Source of the DNA: Idiomarina sp. A28L
GTDB taxonomy: Bacteria; Pseudomonadota; Gammaproteobacteria; Enterobacterales; Alteromonadaceae
Assembly (NCBI RefSeq): GCF_000218785.1
Contig: NZ_AFPO01000007.1
Span: 209,411 to 273,410 of the forward strand
DNA length: 64,000 nucleotides
Reading direction: 5' to 3'
How positions within the stretch are numbered: the first letter of the stretch is position 1; every line of letters starts with the position of its first letter. This document shows positions 12,914 to 21,216 of this stretch, one piece after another. The notes under the pieces are model-generated. The model was not told the DNA's origin. It saw only the letters and a program-made list of their open reading frames with translations, and made no database searches. The position numbers and the translations under genes are program-made.

Positions 12914-13342
12914 ATGGCGGTATCCACAGTACATCTGGACGTAGTAAGCGCTGAAGATCGTTTGTTCTCCGGCAATATTCGCTCTATCCAGGTGACAGGT
13001 AGTGAGGGTGAGCTTGGTATTTTGCCTGGCCACACTCCATTGCTGACCGCCTTGAAACCTGGCATGGTTCGCGTAGTTACTGAAGAAGGTGAGGAAGAGC
13101 TTTTTTACATCGCAGGCGGTGTAATGGAAGTTCAGCCAGAAACCATTACTGTGTTATCAGACACAGCAGTGCGTGGTGGCGATTTGGATGAAGCAGCAAC
13201 AGAGAAAGCGATCAAAGATGCACGTGAAGCTCTGGCGCATTCTTCTCCAGATTTATCTTACGCTGAAGCAGCTGCCGAACTATCTCGTGCAATTGCCCAG
13301 TTGCGAGTATTGCAACAATTGCGGAAACGCAAAGGCAAGTAA
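12914..13342 (+). CDS. atpC: F1Fo ATP synthase subunit epsilon
   Basis: A 142-residue subunit with the N-terminal beta-sandwich ([26 protein letters not shown]) and a C-terminal two-helix domain (about 95-140). It couples the shaft to the c-ring and its C-terminus can inhibit ATP hydrolysis. It is the last gene of the operon and is followed by a strong intrinsic terminator. Confidence 0.96.
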   Translation: MAVSTVHLDVVSAEDRLFSGNIRSIQVTGSEGELGILPGHTPLLTALKPGMVRVVTEEGEEELFYIAGGVMEVQPETITVLSDTAVRGGDLDEAATEKAIKDAREALAHSSPDLSYAEAAAELSRAIAQLRVLQQLRKRKGK

Positions 13343-13371
13343 CAGGTTCGCAAAGGCGATCAACTGATCAG

Positions 13372-13398
13372 AAAAACCCGGCTTCTGCCGGGTTTTTT
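13372..13398 (+). terminator. Intrinsic terminator of the atp operon
   Basis: CCCGGC-TTCT-GCCGGG, extended by A-T pairs from the flanking AAAAA and TTTTTT, forms an 11-bp stem with a four-base loop and a T-run. It lies 30 nt after atpC. Confidence 0.9.
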
Positions 13399-13495
13399 AT
13401 TGCCAGTAAGATGATGATTTAAGCATGATGAAAACACTGATAGAATAACCGCTACATTGATGTAAGAAACCAAATAAATAGCAAGGAAAGGCCAA

Positions 13496-14887
13496 ATGCC
13501 CTCACCTGTTCTTAATGTTGTAGTGCTTGCCGCCGGAAAAGGCACAAGAATGCGCTCTAATTTACCGAAGGTGCTGCATCCCGTTGCGCAAAAGCCAATG
13601 GTGCAACATGTTCTCGATACCGCTCTGCTGGTTGGTGCGCAGCAGTTACAGCTTGTTTATGGCCACGGGGCCGAACAGCTACAGGCGCACTTGGCTGAAT
13701 TTTCCGAACAACAAGGTGTTACTTGGGTTGAGCAGGCTGAACAACTAGGCACAGGCCATGCAGTGCAACAAACGATTCCGAATATTAGCGATAACGATAC
13801 CGTACTTATTCTTTACGGCGATGTACCCCTTACCCGCCCGGAAACCTTACAGAATTTACTTGCTGCCAAAGCGGATAACGCGCTTGCGTTGCTTACGGTT
13901 ACTTTGCCGGATCCAAGCGGATATGGCCGAATCGTGCGCGATAACCAAGGCAAAATTACCGGCATTGTTGAGCATAAAGATGCCAATGAACACCAGCGCG
14001 CAATTACCGAAGTAAATACCGGCATGATGGCCGCCGATGGCAAAGCGCTAAAACGTTGGTTAAGCCAACTTGATAACAACAATGTGCAAGGCGAATATTA
14101 CCTCACCGATATCGTTGCAATGGCCGCTTCCGAAGGCGTGCATATTGCCAGCAGCCAGCCCACTGAAATCGCTGAAGTTGAAGGCGCAAATAACCGAGTG
14201 CAATTAGCCGCCCTCGAACGCGCTTATCAGCAACGTAAAGCAGAAGAATTAATGATTGCTGGTGCTACCCTGCTCGATCCAGCCCGCATTGATGTGCGCG
14301 GCAATGTGAGTGTAGGTGAAGATGTAGTAATCGATATAAACGTGGTGCTTGAAGGCAATGTGAGCATTGGCGATGGCGCGGTAATTGAACCGAATTGTGT
14401 GATTCGTGATAGCCAAATTGGCGCCGGTGCGCGCATTAAAGCAAATTCCGTATTAGAAGGCGCGCGGGTAGGTGAAAATGCCCAAGTTGGGCCGTTTGCG
14501 CGGTTACGCCCTGGCACTGAACTTGCTAAAGGTGCCGCAGTTGGGAACTTTGTAGAAATCAAAAAATCATATCTTGGCGAAGGCGCGAAAGCTGGCCACT
14601 TAAGTTATATCGGCGATACCAGTGTAGGTGCAAATGCCAATATTGGCGCGGGCACCATTACTTGTAATTACGATGGTGTGAATAAGCACAAAACAGAAAT
14701 TGGTGCGGGTGCATTTATCGGTTCAAACAGCTCACTGGTAGCGCCAGTTAGCATTGGCGAGAATGCCACCACAGGTGCAGGCTCAGTGGTTACCGTAAAC
14801 GTTGCTGATGGCGAACTTGCCGTTGGCCGAGCAAAACAACGAAATATATCAGGTTGGAAACGCCCAACCAAAAAGGGAGTAGAATAA
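13496..14887 (+). CDS. glmU: Bifunctional UDP-N-acetylglucosamine pyrophosphorylase / glucosamine-1-phosphate N-acetyltransferase
   Basis: A 463-residue protein. The N-terminal nucleotidyltransferase domain has the [19 protein letters not shown] signature at about 11-29. The C-terminal domain is a left-handed beta-helix of hexapeptide repeats with the acetyltransferase residues in [20 protein letters not shown] and [10 protein letters not shown]. It makes UDP-GlcNAc from glucosamine-1-phosphate for peptidoglycan and LPS. AAGGAAAGG before the ATG is a strong RBS. glmS begins 2 nt after the stop, so the two steps around glucosamine phosphate are coexpressed. Confidence 0.97.
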   Translation: MPSPVLNVVVLAAGKGTRMRSNLPKVLHPVAQKPMVQHVLDTALLVGAQQLQLVYGHGAEQLQAHLAEFSEQQGVTWVEQAEQLGTGHAVQQTIPNISDNDTVLILYGDVPLTRPETLQNLLAAKADNALALLTVTLPDPSGYGRIVRDNQGKITGIVEHKDANEHQRAITEVNTGMMAADGKALKRWLSQLDNNNVQGEYYLTDIVAMAASEGVHIASSQPTEIAEVEGANNRVQLAALERAYQQRKAEELMIAGATLLDPARIDVRGNVSVGEDVVIDINVVLEGNVSIGDGAVIEPNCVIRDSQIGAGARIKANSVLEGARVGENAQVGPFARLRPGTELAKGAAVGNFVEIKKSYLGEGAKAGHLSYIGDTSVGANANIGAGTITCNYDGVNKHKTEIGAGAFIGSNSSLVAPVSIGENATTGAGSVVTVNVADGELAVGRAKQRNISGWKRPTKKGVE

Positions 14888-14889
14888 GC

Positions 14890-16719
14890 ATGTGTGGAAT
14901 CGTTGGAGCAACAGCGGAGCGCCGCGTAGCGGGTATTTTATTAGAAGGGTTACGGCGCTTAGAGTACCGTGGTTATGATTCTGCAGGAATGGCCTTATTA
15001 AACGATAGCGGCCTGCATCAAGTGCGCCGCGTAGGTAAAGTACAAGCACTTGCCGATGCGTTGGAAGAAACCGGCATTAACGGATTTAGCGGTATTGCGC
15101 ACACACGCTGGGCTACCCACGGTGGCGTTACCGAAGCCAATGCGCACCCGCATTTTTCCAATGGTACTTTGGCGGTTGTGCACAATGGCATTATTGAAAA
15201 CCATGAAGAGTTACGCAAAAAGCTACAAGATTTAGGCTATGTGTTCACCTCCCAAACTGATACCGAAGTGATTTGCCATCTGATGCACCATGAGCTTAAG
15301 CAAGGCGCTAGCTTATTAGCAGCTCTACAAGCAACGGTGAAGCAACTCGATGGAGCTTATGGCACCGTGGTTATGGATAAACGCAACCCAGGTGAATTAG
15401 TGGTGGCAAGATCAGGTAGCCCATTAGTGATTGGCCTTGGTATTGGCGAAAACTTTATTGCCTCAGATCAACTTGCGCTACTGCCAGTAACGCGAAACTT
15501 TATTTACCTCGAAGAAGGTGATGTTGCCGCGATAGATCGTGATTCTGTGCGCATATTTGATAGTGCGGGCGAGCCGGTAGAGCGAGAACAAGTAACCTCA
15601 GATCTGCAATACGATGCAGGCGGTAAAGGTGAATATCGCCATTACATGCTAAAAGAAATTCATGAGCAGCCGATTTCTGTACGCAATACCTTGGAAGGCC
15701 GCGTTACCGCCGATCAGGTATTGGTTGAAGCCTTTGGTGAAAATGCTGCAGAAATTTTTAAAGATATTCGCCACGTTCAAATTATTGCTTGTGGAACCAG
15801 TTATCACGCGGGAATGGTGGCGCGTTATTGGTTGGAAGAATATGCCGGTGTTTCGTGTAACGTAGAAATTGCCTCAGAGTTTCGTTACCGCAAATCGCAC
15901 GTATTCCCTGGCAGTTTATTGCTAACTATTTCGCAATCAGGTGAAACTGCCGATACCTTGGCGGCATTGCGCTTAGCGAAAACGTTGGGTTATCGCTCAA
16001 GCCTAACTATTTGTAATGTGGCCACATCATCAATGGTGCGCGAATCTGATTTAGCATTCCAAACCCGTGCGGGTGCAGAGATTGGCGTGGCGTCCACCAA
16101 GGCGTTCACTACACAGCTCGTGGGCCTACTTATGCTAGTAGCTGCGTTAGGCCGCTACAATGGCATGGATAAAGCGGTAGAAGCGCGTATTGCCCATGCG
16201 TTGGCTACATTGCCAACCAAGCTTGAGCAAGCGTTGAAAATAACCGATGAAATTGAAGAGTTGGCAGAAGAATTTGCCGATAAAGATCATAGTTTGTTCC
16301 TTGGCCGTGGCGATCAATATCCAATCGCAATGGAAGGCGCGTTAAAGCTAAAAGAAATCAGCTATATTCATGCCGAAGCATACGCCGCGGGTGAATTGAA
16401 ACATGGCCCATTAGCGTTGATTGATGCGGAAATGCCAGTAATTGTTGTGGCTCCGAATAACGAGCTACTCGAGAAACTGAAATCAAACGTAGAAGAAGTG
16501 CGGGCACGCGGCGGTATTATGTATGTATTCGCCGATAAAGATGCCCACTTCAAAAGCGATGAAACTATGCGCGTAATCAACCTCGATCACGTAGATGCCA
16601 TCGTAGCGCCCATCGTATACACCCTGCCGCTCCAGCTATTGAGCTACTACGTTGCCATAATCAAAGGCACCGATGTGGATCAGCCGCGGAACTTGGCAAA
16701 GAGCGTTACAGTGGAATGA
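14890..16719 (+). CDS. glmS: Glutamine-fructose-6-phosphate aminotransferase (isomerizing)
   Basis: A 609-residue enzyme. I start it at ATG 14890 so that the protein begins MCGIVGA, because the mature N-terminal cysteine is the glutaminase nucleophile; an in-frame ATG 36 nt upstream would mask it. GGGAG at 14875-14879 is the RBS. The class II amidotransferase domain ([12 protein letters not shown]) is followed by two SIS domains ([29 protein letters not shown]) and ends LAKSVTVE. It makes glucosamine-6-phosphate from fructose-6-phosphate and glutamine. The conserved 3' end of glmS is the recognition site for Tn7-type TnsD, and a Tn7-like end lies 25 nt after the stop. Confidence 0.98.
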   Translation: MCGIVGATAERRVAGILLEGLRRLEYRGYDSAGMALLNDSGLHQVRRVGKVQALADALEETGINGFSGIAHTRWATHGGVTEANAHPHFSNGTLAVVHNGIIENHEELRKKLQDLGYVFTSQTDTEVICHLMHHELKQGASLLAALQATVKQLDGAYGTVVMDKRNPGELVVARSGSPLVIGLGIGENFIASDQLALLPVTRNFIYLEEGDVAAIDRDSVRIFDSAGEPVEREQVTSDLQYDAGGKGEYRHYMLKEIHEQPISVRNTLEGRVTADQVLVEAFGENAAEIFKDIRHVQIIACGTSYHAGMVARYWLEEYAGVSCNVEIASEFRYRKSHVFPGSLLLTISQSGETADTLAALRLAKTLGYRSSLTICNVATSSMVRESDLAFQTRAGAEIGVASTKAFTTQLVGLLMLVAALGRYNGMDKAVEARIAHALATLPTKLEQALKITDEIEELAEEFADKDHSLFLGRGDQYPIAMEGALKLKEISYIHAEAYAAGELKHGPLALIDAEMPVIVVAPNNELLEKLKSNVEEVRARGGIMYVFADKDAHFKSDETMRVINLDHVDAIVAPIVYTLPLQLLSYYVAIIKGTDVDQPRNLAKSVTVE

Positions 16720-16726
16720 TATGAAA

Positions 16727-16744
16727 GGGCCGCAAGGCCATTTT
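16727..16744 (+). terminator. glmS terminator, interrupted by a Tn7-like end
   Basis: GGCC-GCAA-GGCC followed by ATTTTT (T-run from 16741) is a short stem-loop terminator just after glmS. The last T of the run is also the first base of the transposon-like end at 16745. Tn7 in E. coli likewise inserts in the glmS terminator. The stem is only four strong pairs, so efficiency may be low. Confidence 0.55.
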
Positions 16745-16808
16745 TGTGGGCGAACATTAAAGATCTTAACAAACATTAAAGTCTTTAAAATTACATTAAA
16801 CTTATAAA
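16745..16808 (+). mobile_element. Tn7-type transposon right end at attTn7
   Basis: The sequence opens with TGTGGGCG, the terminal 8 bp of Tn7. ACATTAAA follows at 16754, 16773 and 16793, each starting a 19-20-bp unit; the second reads AACATTAAAGTCTTTAAA. The TnsB-binding units of Tn7's right end (GACAATAAAGTCTTAAACT) match this in motif, order and tight spacing. The first base lies exactly 25 nt after the glmS stop, the known Tn7 insertion point, and Tn7 also inserts with its right end towards glmS. No tnsABCDE genes are in the window and I could not find a left end (CGCCCACA), so the element is either decayed or differently bounded. Confidence 0.85.
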
Positions 16809-16836
16809 ATTGTTGCTCACTGCTTCATATTCCGCA

Positions 16837-16866
16837 GAACGGGTTGGTTAACTGGTCAACCCGTTC
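16837..16866. terminator. Hairpin GAACGGGTTG / CAACCCGTTC, possible terminator
   Basis: A perfect 10-bp inverted repeat with a 10-base loop lies about 30 bp inside the transposon-like end and just downstream (on the minus strand) of the truncated gene at 16881-17111. The T-run on either side is poor. It could terminate the minus-strand gene or be an internal Tn7-like structural element. Confidence 0.5.
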
Positions 16867-16880
16867 TTAATCGCCCAATA

Positions 16881-17111
16881 CTAATTTTCAATAACCTCGA
16901 TACCTTTCCCTTCTACAGCACCTTTAAGGGATAGAGTTGCTGAAAAGCGTTTGAAAAAGCCAAAAAACTCGCCGAGTGATAGTTCGAGTTCTATATGTCT
17001 AGCTTCTATTTGCTGTTGCTTGCTTATATCTGAAGGTTCATTTACGTAGAAAGAAACATAAATGTTTTTGTCAAAAGACGGCTTGTCGATTTCTGGAATT
17101 GACCTTTCCCC
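16881..17111 (-). pseudogene. C-terminal fragment of an unrecognised gene, truncated by an IS end
   Basis: The minus strand has an open frame ending in TAG at 16881 that encodes about 77 residues with a convincing protein-like pattern, from GERSIPEIDKPSFDKNIYV through HIELELSLGEFFGFFKRFSA to GAVEGKGIEVIEN. No start codon with an RBS is present; the frame runs straight into the IS3-like end at about 17112. I read it as the 3' end of a gene whose 5' part was removed when the IS inserted. The family is not recognised. It is the first cargo sequence next to the Tn7-like end. Confidence 0.6.
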
Positions 17112-17216
17112 TGAAATAACACCACATTTTCAATGGGATTTCAGTTTTTATGCCACCTGTTTTGCGTACTCAGCTGGCGGTAAATAATTCAGTGAACTGT
17201 GAGGTCTTTCCTTTAT
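17112..17216 (-). mobile_element. IS3-family insertion sequence remnant (transposase C-terminus plus terminal repeat)
   Basis: On the minus strand, codons 17148-17216 read KERPHSSLNYLPPAEYAKQVA then stop. The RPHSSLxYLPPxEYA pattern is the characteristic end of the OrfB integrase-type transposase of IS3-family elements. Beyond the stop lies about 35 bp of non-coding sequence (GAAATCCCATTGAAAATGTG, then TGTTATTTCA), expected to be the right inverted repeat. Upstream of residue K the similarity stops, so only the last 20 or so codons survive. The element is inactive. Confidence 0.75.
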
Positions 17217-17898
17217 CGAGAAGGAAAAAATTCAGCTGACAGATAACAGTTAAAGTATGAAATTTAATGTCTTGAGCTATTTATTAGTAATATCACCGAC
17301 AATGTAAAAGTGAGACTCTATTAATTATAAGATTACCAGAGTAAGTCAGTGGCGACTCAGTTTTGTGTCCCAAAGAACACATGGAATCGATTGTCAATCA
17401 CCACAATAAGTGCTAACAAGGTACTTTGAACGAATTATACTGTATGTACTACAAGCAGGTGCTTTAAGAGCATCAATGCTGGAGAATCATGTTACTAAGT
17501 AAATATCAGTGACATCTTTCAATTCAAGCGTTTTCGGAACTGATGGAGGAGTTACCTCAAATAATTAAAATACCACTTTGTTCGTTAGTATCTGAGTTTA
17601 AATACATTGCTCAGGAATTATATATAGATCATCAAATCCATTAAATTATTACATCTTTTATTAGATATCCTTGCGGGATTTCCTCAAAGAACCTCATCAG
17701 CTACCGGACCGCATTTTTCACATTAAGGTACCAATAGCTAAAAAATGTCTACGAGCTATCGGGCTTCTCAGTTTGCCTTGTTAACTTTACAAGTTGTTAA
17801 TTTTTTCGAAGTACGTTATAAATTTATTAACATTACTAAGTCGAGTAACGTTTATCCAGAATTTGGATATTGAACCAAAGCTCAAAAGGAATTTATCA
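17217..17898. other. Gene-poor degenerate stretch
   Basis: This 680-nt AT-rich interval holds no convincing intact gene. One 33-codon frame (17543-17644, plus) encodes MEELPQIIKIPLCSLVSEFK and continues to a TAA. The same frame stays open for about ten protein-like codons before the ATG (HLSIQAFSEL) back to a stop, so it may be a decayed gene fragment. There is no RBS. CCTTGCGGGATTTCCTC near 17668 has no clear stem. The region is best read as eroded mobile or cargo DNA. Confidence 0.4.
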
Positions 17899-18648
17899 AT
17901 GCTTAAATCGACAGTAAGATTGGTCTCACTCGCAATTTTTTCATGCTTTATTAGCTTTAACGGGATAGCTGAGACTGAGCCAACAGGAATAAACCCAATT
18001 TATGAAGTAGTGCGGTCTTCCGGGCATGTCCTAAGAATGGACAGCACTGAATTGAATAGCTCTATTCTCACTATACACAGATATCAAGCTGGGATTCTCA
18101 CTCTTCCCGAATTGGATGCTTTATCTGATAAACAAATTTTAAGGGAAATTGATTTTTATGCTAAACCCTATTCAGAGATGACCGATCAATCCATGATGAT
18201 TACATGGAAGCGGTACGAAATGGAGACAGCGATGCTGGCCAACGAAGCCAATGTCGACTTAGCCAAATTTGCACCTTTCTATCGATCGTTTAATAGAACC
18301 ATGCACCTTGGTAAAAGGCTTCTAGATAATCAATTGTCTCTGCGTAACGCAAATTCGTCTAGTTCATATTCCACGTTTAGTTATAGCTTTAACGATAATG
18401 AAGTAGAATGCAACGCCTCATGTCAGGCTCTCCGAGATGAGGATGTGGAAAGCAATAGAGCTCTATTTGATATTCTGAATGATATGCTCACGTGGGAAAA
18501 TGCTAATGGCTCACAACCGTATGGTTCAACCGTGCGTATTGTTGATAGTGTAAGTGGTAATTCAGTAGAAGTGGAAAAATATTTAGGTTCTTTTACCTGG
18601 GGTCCTGTTGGAGAGGTAAACAACTGTGGGGCTGCGGCTTGTATATGA
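17899..18648 (+). CDS. Unrecognised secreted protein
   Basis: I start at ATG 17899, which has AAAAGGA at 17884-17890, rather than at an upstream TTG. The 249-residue product then opens with a clear signal peptide (MLKSTVRLVSLAIFSCFISF, cleavage probably after NGIA). The mature protein is polar and acidic, with a serine-rich stretch (NANSSSSYSTFSYSF) near the middle and two cysteine pairs, CNASC near residue 174 and CGAAAC at the extreme C-terminus. I recognise no family. It lies in the accessory island and is followed by a hairpin terminator. Export to the periplasm is well supported; function is unknown. Confidence 0.75.
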   Translation: MLKSTVRLVSLAIFSCFISFNGIAETEPTGINPIYEVVRSSGHVLRMDSTELNSSILTIHRYQAGILTLPELDALSDKQILREIDFYAKPYSEMTDQSMMITWKRYEMETAMLANEANVDLAKFAPFYRSFNRTMHLGKRLLDNQLSLRNANSSSSYSTFSYSFNDNEVECNASCQALRDEDVESNRALFDILNDMLTWENANGSQPYGSTVRIVDSVSGNSVEVEKYLGSFTWGPVGEVNNCGAAACI

Positions 18649-18676
18649 TTACTGCTTAATTATGTAATCGTGAACT

Positions 18677-18741
18677 AGGGCTCAAGTTTGAGAGTGTAAT
18701 TTTGCTGGAATCTTTCGACATACCCACAATTGAGCCCTTTT
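18677..18741 (+). terminator. Terminator-like hairpin after the secreted protein gene
   Basis: AGGGCTCAA at 18677-18685 pairs with TTGAGCCCT at 18730-18738 (9 bp) and is followed by TTTC. The 44-nt loop is long for an intrinsic terminator, so the call is moderate. Confidence 0.55.
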
Positions 18742-18798
18742 CATCTCACCAAACAATAATTTTATCCAACTTTTGGTCAAGACAAAAACTCACTAGTT

Positions 18799-19023
18799 GT
18801 GAGATACAGAAATGTTAAATCACAGAATAAAGTAATACTAAAGGCCTTTCTTGATAGCTGTCTTACGCTGTATCTAAAAGTGGTTCTGCATCGATTCTAT
18901 TCTCTTTTTTCGCAATATTTAGAGCAATGTAGCGTTGACTTAGGGCCTCCTGTGGAAGTTACGGATAGCATGGGCGGATGGTGGGCTGAGGTGGAGAGAG
19001 GACGAAGAGAAATCGAAGTCTAA
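18799..19023 (+). CDS. Doubtful small ORF
   Basis: A 74-codon frame from GTG 18799. The N-terminal half is unremarkable, while the C-terminal part (LGPPVEVTDSMGGWWAEVER) looks protein-like. There is no clear RBS and the start is uncertain. A hairpin (AGAGCGA / TCGCTCT, about 19037-19059) follows the stop. It could be a small real gene, the tail of a decayed one, or chance. No family recognised. Confidence 0.3.
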   Translation: MRYRNVKSQNKVILKAFLDSCLTLYLKVVLHRFYSLFSQYLEQCSVDLGPPVEVTDSMGGWWAEVERGRREIEV

Positions 19024-19086
19024 CAGCTACACTTTAAGAGCGATTAAGTAGTTCGCTCTCTATTTCATTTATTGTTTGGGACGGTC

Positions 19087-19779
19087 ATGAATACAAAACA
19101 TCTTTCTATCATCGGCATAATGCTATTTGTAGCTGCGCTAGTATATTTTGCTTTCGGCAAATCAGGGCAATTGACAAACGTCGATAGTGATTCCACCTAC
19201 GGATCTGGAAGTACACAATCTCAGCAAGGTAGGTCGGATAACATCATCGATACAAACGGTCAACATGCGGAGAATACAATTAATTCGATCAGTGGCGCAG
19301 AACAAGATTCCGATTTGGCCTACACGGATTCTTCAGTCGACAGTCCAGCGCAGGCGGTAATTAGTGACCAAATAGAGGTTGAATTTGCACGATTATCTCT
19401 CCCGCAAGGTTTAAGCAGTAAAACAGCAGAGAGATTTATGACGAGTCGAGAATTCGATAAACTTTTTGAATTCGCAAGAGAAATTGAGAGGAATTCTGAT
19501 TCGCATGAAATCGAAGCGAAATATCAAGATATATTCAAAGAGTCTGAGCAGTTAAATCAAAACGATGTGTATTTGGAAGACTTTACGTGTAACAACCGGG
19601 TGTGTTTTGCTAAGTTAGGATACCATAACAGGGATGATATCGAGCTTTTTATGAACGATGTGTTCTTTAGTGAGGGCCGGGGTGCTGTAGGGGTAATCGC
19701 ACGGGCTGTAAGCATAGATGGCGTAAAGCAAATGCGTATAATCTTCGATTATACCAATGGGTCGCTCATCTTAGATTAG
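19087..19779 (+). CDS. Membrane-anchored periplasmic protein with C-terminal CX4C domain
   Basis: Start chosen at ATG 19087 (GGGACGG upstream) instead of TTG 19072. The 230-residue product has one N-terminal transmembrane helix (HLSIIGIMLFVAALVYFAF), then a polar Ser/Asp/Gln-rich linker to about residue 95, then a helical part and a C-terminal domain beginning YLEDFTCNNRVCFAKLGY. The two cysteines are four residues apart and should form a disulfide in the periplasm. The same layout, with FTCTSSSC and ACSSYGC, appears in the two overlapping genes at 45543-46975, so the three look like one family. A terminator follows. Function unknown. Confidence 0.8.
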   Translation: MNTKHLSIIGIMLFVAALVYFAFGKSGQLTNVDSDSTYGSGSTQSQQGRSDNIIDTNGQHAENTINSISGAEQDSDLAYTDSSVDSPAQAVISDQIEVEFARLSLPQGLSSKTAERFMTSREFDKLFEFAREIERNSDSHEIEAKYQDIFKESEQLNQNDVYLEDFTCNNRVCFAKLGYHNRDDIELFMNDVFFSEGRGAVGVIARAVSIDGVKQMRIIFDYTNGSLILD

Positions 19780-19898
19780 GCTTTATCGTTACAGAAATGC
19801 AGCTGCAACCTCTAAAATGAAGAGTTTAAAAGTCTGATACTCTCTCGGTGAGATCTGGTAAGGCTTAAATCCCGTGTGCACTTTATAGGCTTGTTTAT

Positions 19899-19921
19899 GC
19901 TCCCAAAGGGAGCGGGGTTTT
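19899..19921 (+). terminator. Intrinsic terminator
   Basis: GCTCCC-AAA-GGGAGC followed by GGGGTTTT forms a 6-bp stem with a three-base loop. It terminates the rightward gene ending at 19779 and lies before the leftward gene at 19946. Confidence 0.75.
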
Positions 19922-19945
19922 AACTATAAACGATGTCGATAAATC

Positions 19946-20302
19946 TCAGGCTGTACCACTAGGAGTTAGGGAAAAGCTGCGGGGACTATCTTTTGTGAAG
20001 TATCTAACGGCACTAACGAAACCATTGATTCGATCTTCAGTAGTAGTGGGTATTCCGTTCACTCGCATTACGACGGAGGACCTATGCAACTCCATGTCGT
20101 GGTTCTCTTGTGCGGCGGTTGAAGTTGCTAATTCGGTGGCATCAAACGAGATGTGATAATTACCGTTTGTATCCACAGAAAGCTGAATTACTTCATCGCT
20201 ATGAGAATTAGTATCTTCATTTAAAGTAAACGCATTCGTTGTGAAAGGCGATGCTGCTAACCCAAAGGCTAGGATAAGAGAGTTGATACTTGCTAACTTC
20301 AT
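19946..20302 (-). CDS. Small secreted protein of unknown function
   Basis: A 118-residue protein with a typical signal peptide (MKLASINSLILAFGLAASPF, cleavage probably after TTNA). The mature part is short, acidic and rich in Ser/Thr, with LSVDTNGNYHISFDATEL followed by a basic C-terminus. An AGGAAG ribosome-binding site sits 8 nt before the ATG. It faces the plus-strand gene at 19087 and shares the terminator region with it. No family is recognised. Confidence 0.7.
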   Translation of the reverse strand: MKLASINSLILAFGLAASPFTTNAFTLNEDTNSHSDEVIQLSVDTNGNYHISFDATELATSTAAQENHDMELHRSSVVMRVNGIPTTTEDRINGFVSAVRYFTKDSPRSFSLTPSGTA

Positions 20303-20460
20303 GTCATCTTCCTTGTTTTTTATATGTTTGTAGTCCTTTAATTATTTAAATCACTTTTTCTCTACGAGTACAAGGTAAAAAATTAATCTATCGTTACGAA
20401 TTATCGTCGGCCTTCAGTGCCAAATCTTGGCATTAAACAATCAATGGTTTACTCAGCGCT

Positions 20461-20521
20461 TAGTATGACACTTTATTACTACCCGGCACTTTTTGTGGCA
20501 TAGTAATAAAATCTCATACTA
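20461..20521. repeat. 61-bp imperfect palindrome
   Basis: Left arm TAGTATGACACTTTATTACT (then A) at 20461-20481 and right arm at 20501-20521 are reverse complements over 21 bp with two mismatches; the outer TAGTATGA / TCATACTA and inner TTTATTACTA / TAGTAATAAA blocks match exactly. The 19-bp centre contains CACTTTTTGTG, itself a short hairpin. The whole could fold into a long cruciform or RNA hairpin. It lies in a 316-nt gap between divergent genes with no other feature than the short inverted repeat GCCAAATCTTGGC near 20420. Confidence 0.7.
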
Positions 20522-20618
20522 AAAACCCCTTTCTCGATCTGCCCTCGAGCTTGATGCTCAGAATAATGAGCACTGACCATTCGGTGATAGGCTAACGAAT
20601 GAATACTTAGCGCAGTTA

Positions 20619-20813
20619 ATGGAAGTGGATGTTTTTAGAAGAATCACGGAGTTAGCGTGGTACACATATGATGAATTGGTGGAGAAAAAAGACCGATTCC
20701 CGATTTACATAAAAGATATTATGGAAACCCTCGGTGGTAAGGATAGCGAAGAATTTTTCATTTCTCTTCTAAGTCATTGCTCAAGTGCCGATGTTGAAAA
20801 GAGAGTTCAATAA
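20619..20813 (+). CDS. Small hypothetical protein, possibly 5'-truncated
   Basis: From ATG 20619 the frame encodes 64 residues (MEVDVFRRITELAWYTYDEL, IKDIMETLGGKDSEEFFISL) with an acidic, helical character. There is no good RBS. The same frame continues upstream for fourteen codons of protein-like sequence (PFGDRLTNEYLAQL) to a stop but without any start codon. That suggests the gene lost its beginning. No family recognised. Confidence 0.45.
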   Translation: MEVDVFRRITELAWYTYDELVEKKDRFPIYIKDIMETLGGKDSEEFFISLLSHCSSADVEKRVQ

Positions 20814-20844
20814 ATCAAAATAAATTACTCAGGACGTTATTAGT

Positions 20845-21117
20845 ATGAAGCTTTATTCTTACGCCAAAGGGCTTTTGTTTTTAGTAACCATTGGCGTTGC
20901 TGTTACGTTGTTTTTCGCGCTGTTCTTTTGGCTACCCTCATATCTGCTAATACTCGGTATTTTAAAGCTGGTGAACTGGCTTATCATCGATGTTAACTTC
21001 GCCTCGCTTGGAATAAAAATATTCCTGCACGGCACCGCGTTTATCTTAATGCTGCTGTTTTTTGCACTCGCCGCTCTCGATTCGGTGCTGAGCGGCGATG
21101 TGAATATTAAGCGTTAA
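20845..21117 (+). CDS. Small integral membrane protein
   Basis: A 90-residue protein that is almost entirely hydrophobic, with two to three membrane helices (LLFLVTIGVAVTLFFALFFW, SYLLILGILKLVNWLII, TAFILMLLFFALAAL) and a charged tail DSVLSGDVNIKR. CAGGA lies upstream of the ATG. The GC content of the codons is like the core genes rather than the island, so the island probably ends before it. Function unknown. Confidence 0.7.
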   Translation: MKLYSYAKGLLFLVTIGVAVTLFFALFFWLPSYLLILGILKLVNWLIIDVNFASLGIKIFLHGTAFILMLLFFALAALDSVLSGDVNIKR

Positions 21118-21216
21118 TATAATCTTGTATCTCCATACACTTCCTACGCAATAACCGGTCTAATTTGTGCCTTAATACGTAATAACATGATTATTATTCA
21201 CATTGAGGCATAGCTT

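Noticed and set aside
16871-16882. CGCCCAATA next to the 16837 hairpin as an inner transposon end
   Set aside because: The match to CGCCCACA is incomplete, and it would make an element of only about 130 bp with no TnsB-like sites in inverted orientation.
18715-18735. ATACCCACA as possible left end of the Tn7-like element
   Set aside because: Only the last six bases resemble CGCCCACA, no TnsB-like repeats precede it, and the following ATTGA does not match the expected ATTTT duplication.
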